A stretch of DNA of 64,000 nucleotides from Welwitschia mirabilis (taxonomy: Eukaryota; Gnetophyta; Gnetopsida; Welwitschiales). The stretch spans positions 220,892,885 to 220,956,884 of the forward strand of contig JBOZIK010000001.1 of assembly GCA_051453625.1 (NCBI GenBank). The letters are read 5' to 3'. Shown here one piece after another: positions 23,904 to 36,100 of this stretch (its first letter is position 1; every line of letters begins with the position of its first letter). A model generated the notes under the pieces. That model made no database searches, was not told where the DNA came from, and worked only from the letters and a program-made list of their open reading frames with translations. Made by a program: the position numbers and the translations under genes.

Positions 23904-25967
23904 TTTAACATTTAGATTTTTAAGGTTTAAATATTTAGCTTAAAAGTTAAATTCAAATAATTTTATTATTATAAAGCCCATAAGATAATTTAGTTATTAT
24001 ATTTATTTCTTTAATTATTGAGATGTAATTATATTGTGAAAATTTTGTACTATAATTATTATTTTAAGTCCTTTTATTATGTAATAGTCATAATATTATT
24101 TTTGTTGTAGATCATTGGTAATTTAATTATGATCTTCAATGATTATGTTAGTAGATAAATTAATGGTTACATTAGTGGTTATGTTAGTGATTAAATTAGT
24201 CATTATGTTAGTGGATAAATTAGTGGTTACATTAGTGGTTAAATTAGTCATTATATCAGTGGATAGGTTAATGGTTACATTAGTGGTTAAATTAGTGGTT
24301 ATTTTAGTGGAAAAGTTAATAATTATATTAGTGGTTAAATTAGTGGCTAAAATAGTAGTTATATTAACATTATTTTCCTTGTTAAAATGTTGCACTTTTC
24401 TTTATTTAACATGAAGAACATTATCGTGTGATGGCTTATTTTTAATCTTTATTTTAATAATTGCATATAGTGGAATTATAAGAATTATTATTTATTACAA
24501 TGAAATATTATGCATCCAATGGTCAATCAAGGTAATGGTTAGGGGCTATGAAATCCCCATCACCTTCACCACTCTTTTTTATGGTGGTGATTTTTCATGT
24601 TCTCATGTTTTTTCACATCCGTACATCCTCTTGCTATAAATGGGACTTTCTTTCCCTTTTATTTTTATCTTTTATAAATCCTTTATTATTGAATAATTTT
24701 AAACTTACAGGTTGAAAAACCTTGGAGCCTTGGAATCTTGAATAGTTATCGAGTCTTCATCTTAAATTCAGGTATGGTTTTTGGCTTAGGTTTTTTTTTA
24801 TGGTTCTCAGCTTAATTTATTTCTTTGTATGATCATTATTTCTTTCATTTTATTTTTCTTATAATACTTACATTTCTTAAAATATTTCATTGGTATCTTG
24901 TATATTGATGGAGTTTACATGTTCTATTCATATTATGTACACATTGCACCATAGTTTCTGTAGAATCATTTCATTACAAACCCTTGCCCATCTTGAATTA
25001 ATCTTTGTGACTGACTTGAATTAATATATGAGAAATTATGAAAATAAATAAAATTACTGTAATTATCTATAAAGAGTAAAAGAGAGTAAGTTATCCCCTC
25101 TAGATTTATGCAATTAAAATTATTACGAATTACCTCTAGAGAGAAAAAGGAGTAAATTATCCGCTCTAGATGTGTGCAATTGGAATTACTATAAATTACC
25201 TCTAGAGAGTAAAGAGAGTAAATTATTTCCTTTGGATGTTAGTAACTAGGTTACTAAAAGTTGTTATGATAACAGTAAAGAAAATAATTTGAATATGAGG
25301 TCTTGGTCACATCTTGATTATTCTTTCGATACCTTTCTTGTGCTTAAGAATCCTACACCTATCTATTCTTTATCATGGGCCATACTAGGAACGATGAAGG
25401 TTATAATTCTCATACCATACTATTTGTATTAAATAGGTGATAAAGTAGAGCACAGAAAAAGATAATTTATCTTGCTAAGAAGGGCATATGGAAATGTTGA
25501 TTATCCAACTTATGCTTGTTAAAATGGAATGATTTGTTAATTATTGTAACTTGTAATTTGTTATGTCTTGTGGTTGAAGTTTTGCATATGATGTCAATAT
25601 GATACTTGAGTTTATCTTAAAAATGAAGAAACTTTATTATACTTGTATAAATAGATTTTTTTGTGTAGTTCTCTTCTTTCTTACAAAATTACTTGGAAAT
25701 TGCATTTATTTATCTACCTCATGGATGGTGAAATATGATTTAAGTTACAAAGAATTCTTTTTCATTTATCTACTTTATAGATAGTGAAATATGATTTAAG
25801 TTATAGATAGTTTATTTTCAACAATCTTCATTTAATACTATTATTATCTATAGACTATGTAATTTCAAGTGAAAGTGTAGCATATTGGTTAAGTAAAAAT
25901 TTGGATGTTACTTTTGGTATTAGATCATTAGTTAAAGTTTTAAGTTATAGAATTCCTAAGCATTACA
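23904..25967 (+). repeat. E7 3' LTR
   Basis: 2064 bases. It begins TTTAACATTT (the TG has decayed) and ends AAGCATTACA, followed by GCTTA. It contains a longer dodecamer minisatellite (24133-24370), TATA-like CTATAAATGG (24634-24643) and the 66-bp array (25061-25247). Confidence 0.92.
24133..24370. repeat. 12-bp minisatellite in E7 3' LTR
   Basis: About 19-20 units of the same dodecamer as at 16666-16857. Both strands stay open for about 90 codons (24139-24414 plus, Val/Leu-rich; 24123-24395 minus, Thr/Asn-rich), which follows from the repeat period and not from coding. Copy number differs between the LTRs, as expected of slippage after insertion. Confidence 0.85.
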
Positions 25968-26279
25968 GCTTAGGTTTTTTCACTTTCACACTAGAAGGAG
26001 AGCACTCCTAAAGTCAATTAGTAAAGATGAATAAGTCAATTTTTTAAAAAGATAATTAAGGAAAATTATAAAATAAAAAAGATTGATACATTAAATATCT
26101 TGAAAAATATAATTTAGGAAAACAAAATTGCAAATCAAATTAAATTGGGAATGGAGAAAGGGAATTTTGAGATGCATGAAACAATACCAAGGTAAGTTAT
26201 TAAAGAACAACCATTACTCTAACTTATGAGTGAAAAAAAACAAAGTTTTTCTACTCTTATTAAAACACCTTTGATCTAA

Positions 26280-27235
26280 AGGGAATTATCTAGAATAAAT
26301 AAGAATTATAATAATTTAGAAGTTCATAATATGAAAATTTTTTTAGCAAGTTGCTATTTAGAGTATGATGAATATTTGACACTTTTACTTAATAATATCG
26401 ATTAGTTAGAAGATTTGAGTCCTATTACTCCAAATTATTTAGAACTTTTTAAGAACATTAGCAATATAAACATTTCATCAATACCTATGTTTAGAGGAAA
26501 GAAGTTAGAAGAACCATTGCTTTACCTATGTTTATTTGAATTCTTTTTTAAAGAAAAGTATCTATACTTAGAATTAGATTATCTAAGATATTTTACCTAT
26601 TATCTTAAAGTAGAAGCACACTTATGACATAATAGAAATTGCAAGCATGCTTTTAGCTCATGAGGAACTTCTTAAAAATTATTATTTAGATAAATTTTAA
26701 GCTATAAGAGTAGTAAAAAATTTAAGTGAAAAATCTTGAATATTGAATAAAAAGAAAATGAGAGATCTAATGAATCCATGATTAGGTATAATAAATTTTT
26801 ATCTTAATGTTCTAAGCATGGAATATTTGCAAGGAAAATAACTAAACCATTATGTAGGATCTTATAGAGTCAAACACTAAAGGTAATGGATTTATTATGT
26901 AGGAGAAGTATAAAAACTAAAAATTTATAGAAAACATATAGGTGAAAAAATTACTTAATTTTATAACATGAATTAGGAATGGAAATAAGGGAATGATAAA
27001 AATAATAAGGTAAATGGGGTGTTAAGTTCTAAAACTAAAGGAATTATGTACAAGACTAAGCATATTCATCTTATAAAAAAATTATCTTAAAAAACTAATA
27101 GTATGATAGAAAATTTTGATAATTTATCTAGACAACATTTAGAAGAATAAGTAGGATTAACTTGTCAACATTGTAAAGAAGATGCTCATGAAAAAATAGA
27201 ATATCCTTAGATACAAAAATTTGTGTAGTAACTAT
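26280..27235 (+). pseudogene. E3 gag relic
   Basis: Plus-strand relic of a gypsy coat protein. An open stretch at 26415-26627 includes PMFRGKKLEEPLLYLC, like the start of the retrotransposon gag domain. Near 27160 the frame reads LTCQHCKEDAHEKIEYP, a CCHC zinc knuckle whose last Cys is Tyr. Many in-frame stops. The 5' LTR and primer-binding site of E3 were not found; E7 lies directly upstream and may have inserted between them and gag. Confidence 0.65.
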
Positions 27236-27552
27236 ATATAAATAAGTTAATTTAAATTCAATCTTAGTGAAGGAAAAAAAAACCATACCATTAGTAGAAT
27301 AAGAAGTAGGAATAAACTTCCAAATAAAACCCTATAAAAATATGTGGAATTCAAAAGACATTAATGTTATTATCTATACAGAAACTGGGGAAATAAAGGT
27401 CAAGGAAATTACATGGATAAAAAAGAAGAAGAAACCAAAAAAAAAAAAAGGAAAGTATTTTGCATTCAAATTTAACTAAAACTAAGAAAAATCAGTAGAA
27501 ATACATGTATTCTATATTAGGGAGATCTGTGATAATAGATTAGATTCTAAAA

Positions 27553-28008
27553 NNNNNNNNNNNNNNNNNNNNNNNNNNNNNNNNNNNNNNNNNNNNNNNN
27601 NNNNNNNNNNNNNNNNNNNNNNNNNNNNNNNNNNNNNNNNNNNNNNNNNNNNNNNNNNNNNNNNNNNNNNNNNNNNNNNNNNNNNNNNNNNNNNNNNNNN
27701 NNNNNNNNNNNNNNNNNNNNNNNNNNNNNNNNNNNNNNNNNNNNNNNNNNNNNNNNNNNNNNNNNNNNNNNNNNNNNNNNNNNNNNNNNNNNNNNNNNNN
27801 NNNNNNNNNNNNNNNNNNNNNNNNNNNNNNNNNNNNNNNNNNNNNNNNNNNNNNNNNNNNNNNNNNNNNNNNNNNNNNNNNNNNNNNNNNNNNNNNNNNN
27901 NNNNNNNNNNNNNNNNNNNNNNNNNNNNNNNNNNNNNNNNNNNNNNNNNNNNNNNNNNNNNNNNNNNNNNNNNNNNNNNNNNNNNNNNNNNNNNNNNNNN
28001 NNNNNNNN
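27553..28008. other. Assembly gap (456 N)
   Basis: Ns between gag and protease of E3. I see no duplicated flanks. Open frames crossing it are artefacts. Confidence 0.95.
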
Positions 28009-28279
28009 CAAGCATCTTAAAATTGAGAAAGATTTAAAATACTTAGCTAGAGCATTAAAAGATAAATAATTTTATTACCTCTTATAAAATGTTAAAATAT
28101 ATTCCTATGTATTAAAGATAAATGAAAATTATATGATTAAAAAAAAGGAATAAAAAGGAAGTCAAAGAAAAATAGATAGAAATGATTGAAAAAATCAAGT
28201 TGTTTAGCCTTATATACAAGTTCTTAAAAAGAAATAACATGAAAAATATTATAACCTATGAAGCTCCATGATAAATATA

Positions 28280-28660
28280 AAGTTGATAATAAATTGAAAG
28301 TGAGAGCTTTGGTAGATTTATGATCTAGTTTTAATTTTATGGCTTATGAAACCTACAAGAAAGGAGAAAATCCCAAGATAATACCTTCTTAAAAAAACAT
28401 TATTTAGTATATAGCTTAGTGGTAAAACCTGAAAGAATATTAAAAGATATACCTATTAAACTTTGAAGGTTTATTTACTTAGTTGATTTATTAGTAATGA
28501 AAATGCAAGGAGATACACATGTAATTATCTTAGAAAGGACATGGATGGATACTACTAATGCCATCGTTTATTCAAGAATGGAGTAACGAAACTTAGCTTG
28601 TAAGAAGTAAAATAGGAAATCAAATTATTAGATGTTACTATTATATAAGAAATAGAACCT
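28280..28660 (+). pseudogene. E3 protease relic
   Basis: Reads VRALVDL*SSFNFMAYETY, the aspartic protease active site with Asp kept and the following Gly changed to a stop, then ILKDIPIK, and DTHVIILERTWMDT matching the family's second landmark (ILGRPWL-like). The order gag, protease, RT, RNase H, integrase downstream identifies Ty3/gypsy. Confidence 0.8.
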
Positions 28661-28839
28661 AATACTAAAGATAGAACAAATGCTATTCTAACTCAAGAGG
28701 TGTATATAATGTTAAAAATATAAAGTGGGAAAAATATAAGAGGAAAAAATTAGCACCTTAAAAATTTAGAAAACCTTCACGAATGGGAGGTTTAGAATAT
28801 ATAGAAGTAGAACCTGATAAATGTTTTATCATAAATAGT

Positions 28840-30000
28840 AATTTTAATCATTCTCAAAAAAGAAATCTTAAGATAATAGGAGTTAATTGAAAAGAAGCCT
28901 TTGCTTACAGACAAACTAACATGAAAGAAATGGATTAATTTGCTAACATAAAATATGCCCATACACTTTAATTAAACCAAATAGAAACATGAGAAAATGT
29001 GTAATCTACATATTTAAGAAGTTATTAANNNNNNNNNNNNNNNNNNNNNNNNNNNNNNNNNNNNNNNNNNNNNNNNNNNNNNNNNNNNNNNNNNNNNNNN
29101 NNNNNNNNNNNNNNNNNNNNNNNNNNNNGAAACATGAGAAAATGTGTTATCTACATATTTAAGAAGTTATTAAATAGAAGATTGCTAAACTATTAAATGT
29201 AGTATTTGTTTATCCTATATTAGACTCAAATCATAGTCATATCTAAAAAGAGTAATAAATAAAAAGTTACTATTTATTTTAGAATTTTGAATGCGGCATC
29301 CTCTAATGAGCACTTTCCTTTATCTTTTGTAGACCAAGTCTTAGAAAGAATATCTAGATAGCAATATTATAGCTTCTTAGATGGACATAATGGATATAAT
29401 TAGGTTCTTATAGTTTTAAAAAATTAATTAAAAATAACTTTAACCTATCATTAAGGCACTCATTCTATTAAATTATTACCATTTCGTTTATGCAATTTTC
29501 AGTTACTTTTCAAAGACTAGTAAATAGCATCTTTGAAGACATGATAGAAAAATCAATAAAAGTTCTCATGGATGATTTTTCAACCTTTGGAAGTAATTTT
29601 AATTTACCTTGAATAGGTTGAAAAAATTCGTACAAGTATGTGAAGGAAAAATATTAAAATTAAGCTAATCTAAAAGTTACTTATGATAAGTGATGGAATA
29701 GTCTTTTGGCATAAAATCTCTCAAAAAGTAATAGAAACTATGAGTAGAAATATAATGACATGAATGATATATCATCCCCTACTAAATTTAAATATTTTTA
29801 ATCTTTTTTAGCATGTGTATGATATTATAGAATATTTATAGCTAATTTTAGTAAAATTACCACACCTTTTAGTAATTTTTTGCGAAAATATGTTAATCAT
29901 AATTAGATTTCAAAAGCTTAAGATGCTTTTTAAATCTTGAAAGATAGAGTAACTAAATTACTTATTATATAAGGGTTTAATTGGTTAAAAAATTTTCATA
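28840..30000 (+). pseudogene. E3 reverse transcriptase relic
   Basis: Starts with KEAFAYRQTNMKEMD (pre-RT region). RT landmarks follow: PLSFVDQVLERISRQQYYSFLDGHNGYN, then IFEDMIEKSIKVLMDDFSTFG with the catalytic MDD intact, then the connection region. The motif FVDQVLER together with FLDGxxGYN is characteristic of Athila-type elements. A 100-N gap with a duplicated 45-base flank interrupts the N-terminal part. Confidence 0.85.
29029..29128. other. Assembly gap (100 N) with duplicated 45-base flanks
   Basis: The 45 bases before the gap (28984-29028) and after it (29129-29173) are the same except for one base. The two contigs probably overlap here, so the real gap may be absent. Confidence 0.95.
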
Positions 30001-30340
30001 TAATGTTTAATGCATTTAATTATGCTATGGAACTAGTTTAGGATAAAACAACAATGAGAATAAACCATATTCTATTACTTATACAAGTAAAAATCTAAAG
30101 TTATCTTAACAAACTTATATAATTACTTAAAAGGAATTATCAGTAGTTGTAATGATAGTAGAAAAAATTAGGAATTACATTATATAATATGAAGTTAAAT
30201 TACACATTTATCATGGTGCTATTAGGTTTTTAATGAATAAAAAGGAAGCAAACTCAAGGATTATGAGATGGATATTATCAATGTAGAAATTAAACTTAAA
30301 AATCATTAATAGAAAAGGAATTAAAATGTAGTAGTATATC
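30000..30340 (+). pseudogene. E3 RNase H relic
   Basis: Reads FNAFNYAMEL (CDAS-like first motif, Cys/Asp lost), and later HGAIRFLMNKKEANSRIMRWIL, matching the conserved DHxALxYLxxKKDAKPRLxRW region. Several stops separate the two parts. Confidence 0.72.
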
Positions 30341-30399
30341 ACCTATTAAGATTCGATTTTCTAGGTGAGGATGAATAAATAAATTTAAGGAATGAATCT

Positions 30400-32050
30400 C
30401 CTAATGAACATCTCCTAAAAGTTTAGATAAATTATTGGTATGCTAATATAGCTAATTTAATAGTATGCAAGAAATTACCATGCTATTCATATTACTCTAA
30501 AAGGAAAAAATATTAAGAGACAAATTTCAATATGACATGACAAGATTTTATTTAAGAAGTACAAAGATCATATCATTAGAAGATGTGTAGAGGAAAATTC
30601 TTAATATGGGATAATATTGGCCTATAATATTTAAAGACTCATATGTATATATCCAAAATATGATAAGTGCTAAAAGAAAGGGGAATTTTCTTAAAGATTA
30701 GAAATGATACAACAATGAATTGAATTACTTAAACAATTTGAGTTATATGGTATAGATTCCATTGGTACATTAATGGTTCATCACATAGAAATAAGTATGT
30801 TTTGTTTTATGTTAATTACCTAATCAAGTAAGCTAAGGTTGAGATTGCTTTTTATTATTCTTCTTAAGTTCTTATCAACTTCCTTTTTAAAAATTTCATC
30901 TATGCATCTAGAGAATCTAAGAGTCTTATCTCTAATAGAAAAATTCATTAGCAAAATTTTTGGTAATCTTAACTCTAAATTTGAAATTCCCCGTAAACGT
31001 TTTACTACTTACCATCCTTAATTTCAATGANNNNNNNNNNNNNNNNNNNNNNNNNNNNNNNNNNNNNNNNNNNNNNNNNNNNNNNNNNNNNNNNNNNNNN
31101 NNNNNNNNNNNNNNNNNNNNNNNNNNNNNNNNNNNNNNNNNNNNNNNNNNNNNNNNNNNNNNNNNNNNNNNNNNNNNNNNNNNNNNNNNNNNNNNNNNNN
31201 NNNNNNNNNNNNNNNNNNNNNNNNNNNNNNNNNNNNNNNNNNNNNNNNNNNNNNNNNNNNNNNNNNNNNNNNNNNNNNNNNNNNNNNNNNNNNNNNNNNN
31301 NNNNNNNNNNNNNNNNNNNNNNNNNNNNNNNNNNNNNNNNNNNNNNNNNNNNNNNNNNNNNNNNNNNNNNNNNNNNNNNNNNNNNNNNNNNNNNNNNNNN
31401 NNNNNNNNNNNNNNNNNNNNNNNNNNNNNTATAGAACTAAATAGATCTTAACCGAAATTATAAATATTAAAAAATAAATTAGGTAGAATAATTAATTGAA
31501 TCTTTATGAGTTTATAGAATAACTTGAAAAAATAACATAAGATTCACACCATATGAAATAGTTTATGCGGAAACAATCAATATTATAAATTAAATTCAAA
31601 CTAAAAACCTTTAAATTATCTAAAGAATTAACTTGTAACTTATGGAAGATCAAAAGGAATAAGAGGAAAATATGAATATTTTAGATGAAAAAAGAACAAA
31701 AACTCTCTAATAAAGAAATTAATATAATAAAAAACAAAAGCATTCAATGATAAGAAAATTAGAAAGATCAATTTCAAAGAAGGGCATTTAGTAGTATTAT
31801 ATGCTTCTACAAATGTTTATTCAAAACAAAAATATGAAACAAATTGATTTTAGTATTATAAAATAACAAAAATTATAAGAAATAAAGTCATAAAATTTTA
31901 TAATATTAATAAAAAATAACTTACCAAGTTAATGGACAAAGAATGAAGACTTATAATAAGCAAAAAATATTTACTTAAATATTTAAGAAATCCTTACAAA
32001 GTGAAGAGGATATTCCCACCTTATCTTTTAAAATTAATTAAATCATAAAA
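30400..32050 (+). pseudogene. E3 integrase relic (contains a gap)
   Basis: Recognisable pieces in order: WYANIANLIVCKKLP (pre-integrase linker), YWPIIFKDSYVYI with NFLKD in place of the zinc-binding tail, RESKSLISNREIH in place of the second catalytic block, YYLPSL/TYHP near 31010, and after the gap RFTPYEIVYAE of the C-terminal domain (31540). The Ns at 31031-31429 remove the third catalytic residue. Confidence 0.78.
31031..31429. other. Assembly gap (399 N) in E3 integrase
   Basis: Ns starting directly after the YHP(Q) motif of the integrase core. The flanks are not duplicated. Confidence 0.95.
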
Positions 32051-35000
32051 TAAATAATAAGTCAAGATAGCTTTTAAAAATTAGTTTTTTAAGCTATCTT
32101 TTTAGATTATTTAGGGTGAAATTTGGATCATGTGAAAAAGAGAAGTTAATTAAGTGAGACCTATTTAAAAACCTTGAGAAGCATTTCATCAATACTTTTA
32201 TATGTATATAGTTAGAATATATATATATATATATTAAAGTATAATATATATGTAAGTAAAGAATACAATCTTCTCCTTTAGGTGCACCAAGGAAAATATT
32301 CTAGAAAGGGGCCTTCGATAATGTAATATGGTAGCTATGAGGACTTCATTAGGGGAATTAATTTTTCATGATTTATATTTAATCTTGTAAGTTGTAACTT
32401 CTTTGACACTTATTGCACTTTCCTCATCATGAATGCAGAAGTTAGACTTGTTGGTTATAAATGATTAAGGAAAGTAATGCCATAGGAATCATTTAAGGTA
32501 CAATTACTTACCAAGACTATATTTAGTCATAATAAATCAATGTTTTCTAATTTAATAGGTTATAACTCAATAATTAATGGAATTTAAAGATGAAATATTT
32601 ATCTTTAAGGTTTAGATACAATGTGAATTAATGGTATTAACTAAGAATATGCGCATACTTTTTTTCTCAAAATATGGATATGCTTGTATCTACTATTAAT
32701 GTATGGTAAATATCAAGATCACCTTAGGAATACAAATCTTACATAGGCAAACCCAACTTTTATGGATAATACTAGGATTTTTATTAATGGTATATTCCTA
32801 GTATCATTCTTCCATAGGGATTAGATGTTGTGAACTATCAATAAGTAAGCATAATGATAATGAGTATAAGAAATTGAAAAATGTACAATAGATTTACAAA
32901 TGATACATAGCAATAATACTAGCATAATGACTTCCAAAAAAGCATAAGTTACATAAGTAAATCCATGTAGCTTGTACTCTTACTTAAGTATAATAACATA
33001 ATCTCATCTACCATAGACATGAGGGTTATGTAGTTCTAGCTTTATTAAAGTAGTATAATATTATCCACCGTACATATGAGGGTAATGTCTTTAAGTCACC
33101 TAGCATTCTCAACAAGAACATTATAAGCATGAATCATAGAGGTTATTCTAGATCTAACAAATAAATATTTAGGTTATGTAAGTTAAAGTAAAAAGAAGAA
33201 TCATCAAAAGATCTTAAAGTAGTAACATGCCTTATTCAATACTAAGAATAATAAGTATGAGATCCATTACAACTTGATATCAAAGTAATGTAGTAGGGAA
33301 AGAACATATAAAATTTTATTATTACAAATGTAAAAGCATACAATCCATGAAAATCACTCATAATAATCCAAGAAGTATCATGCTAGATTGAAAACTAGTC
33401 CATCTATAAGGAGAGAATAAAAAGGACACATGACTAAAGACTTAATAATCTCTTATACAATATGACAAATCATGTCTTCAAATGGAGTGAAATATGATAT
33501 TTATAAGCAAAAAATTAAGGATTTTAATTAGGTTTTATAATGCCTAATTGGGTCACTAAGTGTATGAAATCATTCTTTAGTCCTGAGATTAATTTTAGGG
33601 ATTCATCTTATAAAATATTCTTCATTTATAATCTAATTTGAAAATGCACTAAATGGTTTGCTTACATCAAGAAATCTTAGAAATGTAAGTATGGATCCAT
33701 TTAGTATATAGTAACTAGAACCATCATTCCTTAGACGAACATCACCACCAATAATACTCAACATACCTCCATATTTTGCCCCACAAAATAATAATGTTAA
33801 GGCATATGCTTATTGAAATGTAATTTCCATCTACCTAAGTATAATAAATGCATAAAAGCACTGTAATCATCAATTAAGCATTGTAACAAGGCTTATATTC
33901 ATTGATGTAAATGTCAAGTTTTGCATGTTATCATCACTATCACTTAACCTTTTGCTAGGACCTTAGGAAAAAAAAATATGTATCAAAGGTTACATAATAT
34001 AGAAAAAATACAAGGAAAAAAATTAAGTATTATTCAAGAAATGATGGAGGAATTGAAAACATTTATCCAATTTGAACTTAAATTTACACGTAAGCAAGAA
34101 AATAGAGCATGAAAGATACATACTTAAGTGTAAATACCACTCCTTCTAACCAAATCTAAATTTTATCCTTAAAGTTTGCATTACAATAGGGATTAAAATA
34201 TTATGTACTAATAGAACAGAATAAACGTTAAATCATAGGATTTTTTTATGATTACTAATAGCTTATATTATATTTGTAAGGGATTTAGTTTTAGATGATG
34301 AGTTTACATAGTAATAATAAAAGTGTGCTTCCTGGGGTATTTATAAATTTAAAATATCATATAAAATGGATGAAAATGGAATGGATAATTATGATAAATA
34401 GTTGAAATAATAGGATTGATGATGATACCATGCAATTAGTAAGTAAAAAAGATAAACAAAATTCAAGGAAAATGGCTTATTAAGTGAAGAAAATTTTTTA
34501 AACTTTTTTTTATTTGTATTGATACATCTTTTACTAAGATAATTTAAAGTCAAAAAAAGGTAAAAACTCTTGCAATACAAGAATAGTTAAAAAATCTTAA
34601 ACTATCATTAGTTAAAGGGAATACACCACTAGAAGCCTCTAATCATATCTTAATTTTATTTTAATTTCCTTCATCTTTTATGGGCAACCAACTTTTAAGC
34701 ATTCAATCATATTAAGCATTCAGTGTTATGATATTGCTTTCCAACTGATTTAGCATGTTGTATAAGAAGGTTTCAGTGTTATATTACTAGTAAGCCTCTA
34801 TAATCCTAGTGTAGTTAAATGTATTACAAATGAATCATTAGAGATGTATTGCCACTAGGCATTCATAGCACTAATGTAGTTAATTAAATCTAATAGAAAT
34901 GATCATAAATGTACTAAAAGATATTTAAGGTTTTTCTTGACTTACTTTGCTCTTATTATTACTTTTTCCTTCTTTTTGTTTTTAAAATAATTCATAGCAC

Positions 35001-35200
35001 ATGAAAGGTTGTCACTGGTTCATTATCCTAATAGAGAAATAATCTCATCCCATGCCATAAAAGAAAAAAAATCACCTTTTTTGAATTTTAAATTGTAGAT
35101 CCCTAAAGCATGTAAATTTTAACTAAGAACTTAAGATAAAGATGACTTATTTTAAAAAGGGAAAAGTTTTAGATAACTTGCATTAAAGTGTTAAAATGAT
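32050..35200. other. Interval between E3 pol and E5 pol, mostly unresolved
   Basis: The left part is likely the E3 3' region: 32290-32420 resembles E2 at 48117-48240 (both carry a CTTCGATA/CTTTGATA, GTAGCTATGAG/GTAGCTGTGGG, CTCATCATG series just after integrase). The right part, from about 34600, is probably the E5 3' region on the minus strand. A possible 475-bp LTR lies at 33289-33763. An (AT)n tract is at 32217-32234. I see no host gene. Confidence 0.5.
33289..33763 (-). repeat. Possible 475-bp LTR
   Basis: On the minus strand it runs TGTTGAGTATTATTGGTGG ... CCTACTACA, with TG/CA ends and TATA-like TTATAAATAT (33497-33506). A purine-rich GGGCAAAATATGGAGGTA precedes it directly, like a polypurine tract, and TTGATATCAA just beyond its end could be a decayed tRNA-Met site. 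Having both signals around one LTR is odd. No partner or target duplication was found. Confidence 0.4.
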
Positions 35201-36095
35201 AAAGATAACTTTATTAGTAAACCATATGACAAGCCATTAAGATCAGTAGGTCTCCTAAACTCATAAGTAGATGAGAAAGGTGAATGATAGGATTTAAGAT
35301 GATGACCATTTACTTTGATTTAAAAGTGGATTTGGGGGTTTTTAATGAGAAAAGCATCATAAGACAAACTTGCTTTACTATGTAAGGACCTAACCACTTA
35401 GAAATTAACTTCTCTAAAAAGAAATGTAACTAACAGTTTTATAATAAAACCAAGTATTCTTCTTAAAATGTATTTGGTTGAATGTGTTGATCATGAATCT
35501 TTTTCATTTTCTTCTTTATTTAGCTTATGTTTTCATAATCATTATCTTAATCACTTATAGCTAATTAAGTTAGATAAGTCTATTTTTACTTTCCATATCA
35601 AGGTTTAGATTTATGTGTTTCACAGTCTAATATGCTTTGTGTTCAAGCTCTTAAAAAATATGATATTCTTTTCCATAAACTAATTTATATGATGAAATTC
35701 TTATAGGGATTTCTTAGGTTTTCCTAAAAGCTCATGATACATTATTTAGTTTGTAGGACCAATTCTGTTTAGCTGAACTCACTATTTCTATAAGATCCTC
35801 TTTCTTTCTCTATTGATAATATCAACTTGCTCACTAATTTGGGGTTGATATGATGTTGTAATTCTATGAGTGATCCCACAATTGGTTAAAATATTTTTAA
35901 AGATTTTATTATAAAATTGGGTATTACCATCACTAATCAAACATCTAGAATAGCCAAATCTTGTTAAATTTTTAGTCTTAAAAAAATCCACTATAGTTTT
36001 AGCATCATTTTACTTATAAAAATAGACTTCTATTCATTTGGTACTAAATCAATAAATATTAGAATGTAGAAAGCCCATTGAAAGGTGGATAAGAT
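35200..36095 (-). pseudogene. E5 integrase, C-terminal part
   Basis: Minus strand, in order from 36095: YILIFIDLVPN (family YILVAVDYVSK), then an open frame 35991-35788 with RFGYSRCLISDGNTQFYN (second catalytic Asp kept) and SYQPQISEQVDIINRE, where the third catalytic Glu is Asp. Then YKLVYGK, and near 35400 SKWLGPYIVKQV of the C-terminal domain. The gene starts abruptly at 36095 because E4 sits there; its first part is at 62776-63100. The 68-codon core is the longest clean piece. Confidence 0.85.
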
Positions 36096-36100
36096 TCTTA

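Larger units (their letters stand above)
16437..25967 (+). mobile_element. E7: complete non-coding LTR retrotransposon (LARD-like)
   Basis: Two related LTRs of about 2 kb (16437-18470 and 23904-25967) enclose 5.4 kb. The element has a perfect initiator-Met primer-binding site, a purine tract AAGGGGTGGAGAAA immediately before the 3' LTR, and a perfect 5-bp target duplication GCTTA (16432-16436 and 25968-25972). No gag or pol motif was found in the interior, so it fits a large retrotransposon derivative that needs proteins from another element. The primer-binding context (ATTACATTTTGGTATCAGAG) resembles that of Tekay/Del chromoviruses, but the parent is not established. Confidence 0.92.

Noticed and set aside
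24123-24414. Pair of 90-codon genes on opposite strands
   Set aside because: Both frames follow from a 12-bp tandem repeat; the protein would be a simple Thr/Asn or Val/Leu repeat and lies within an LTR.
26280-32050. E3 and E5 as one element
   Set aside because: They are in opposite orientation, and both contain integrase cores, so they are separate insertions.
35788-36095. E4 integrase placed next to its own LTR
   Set aside because: E4 has its own integrase at 53760-54880, and the fragment at 36095 continues in frame with 62776, so it belongs to the host element E5.
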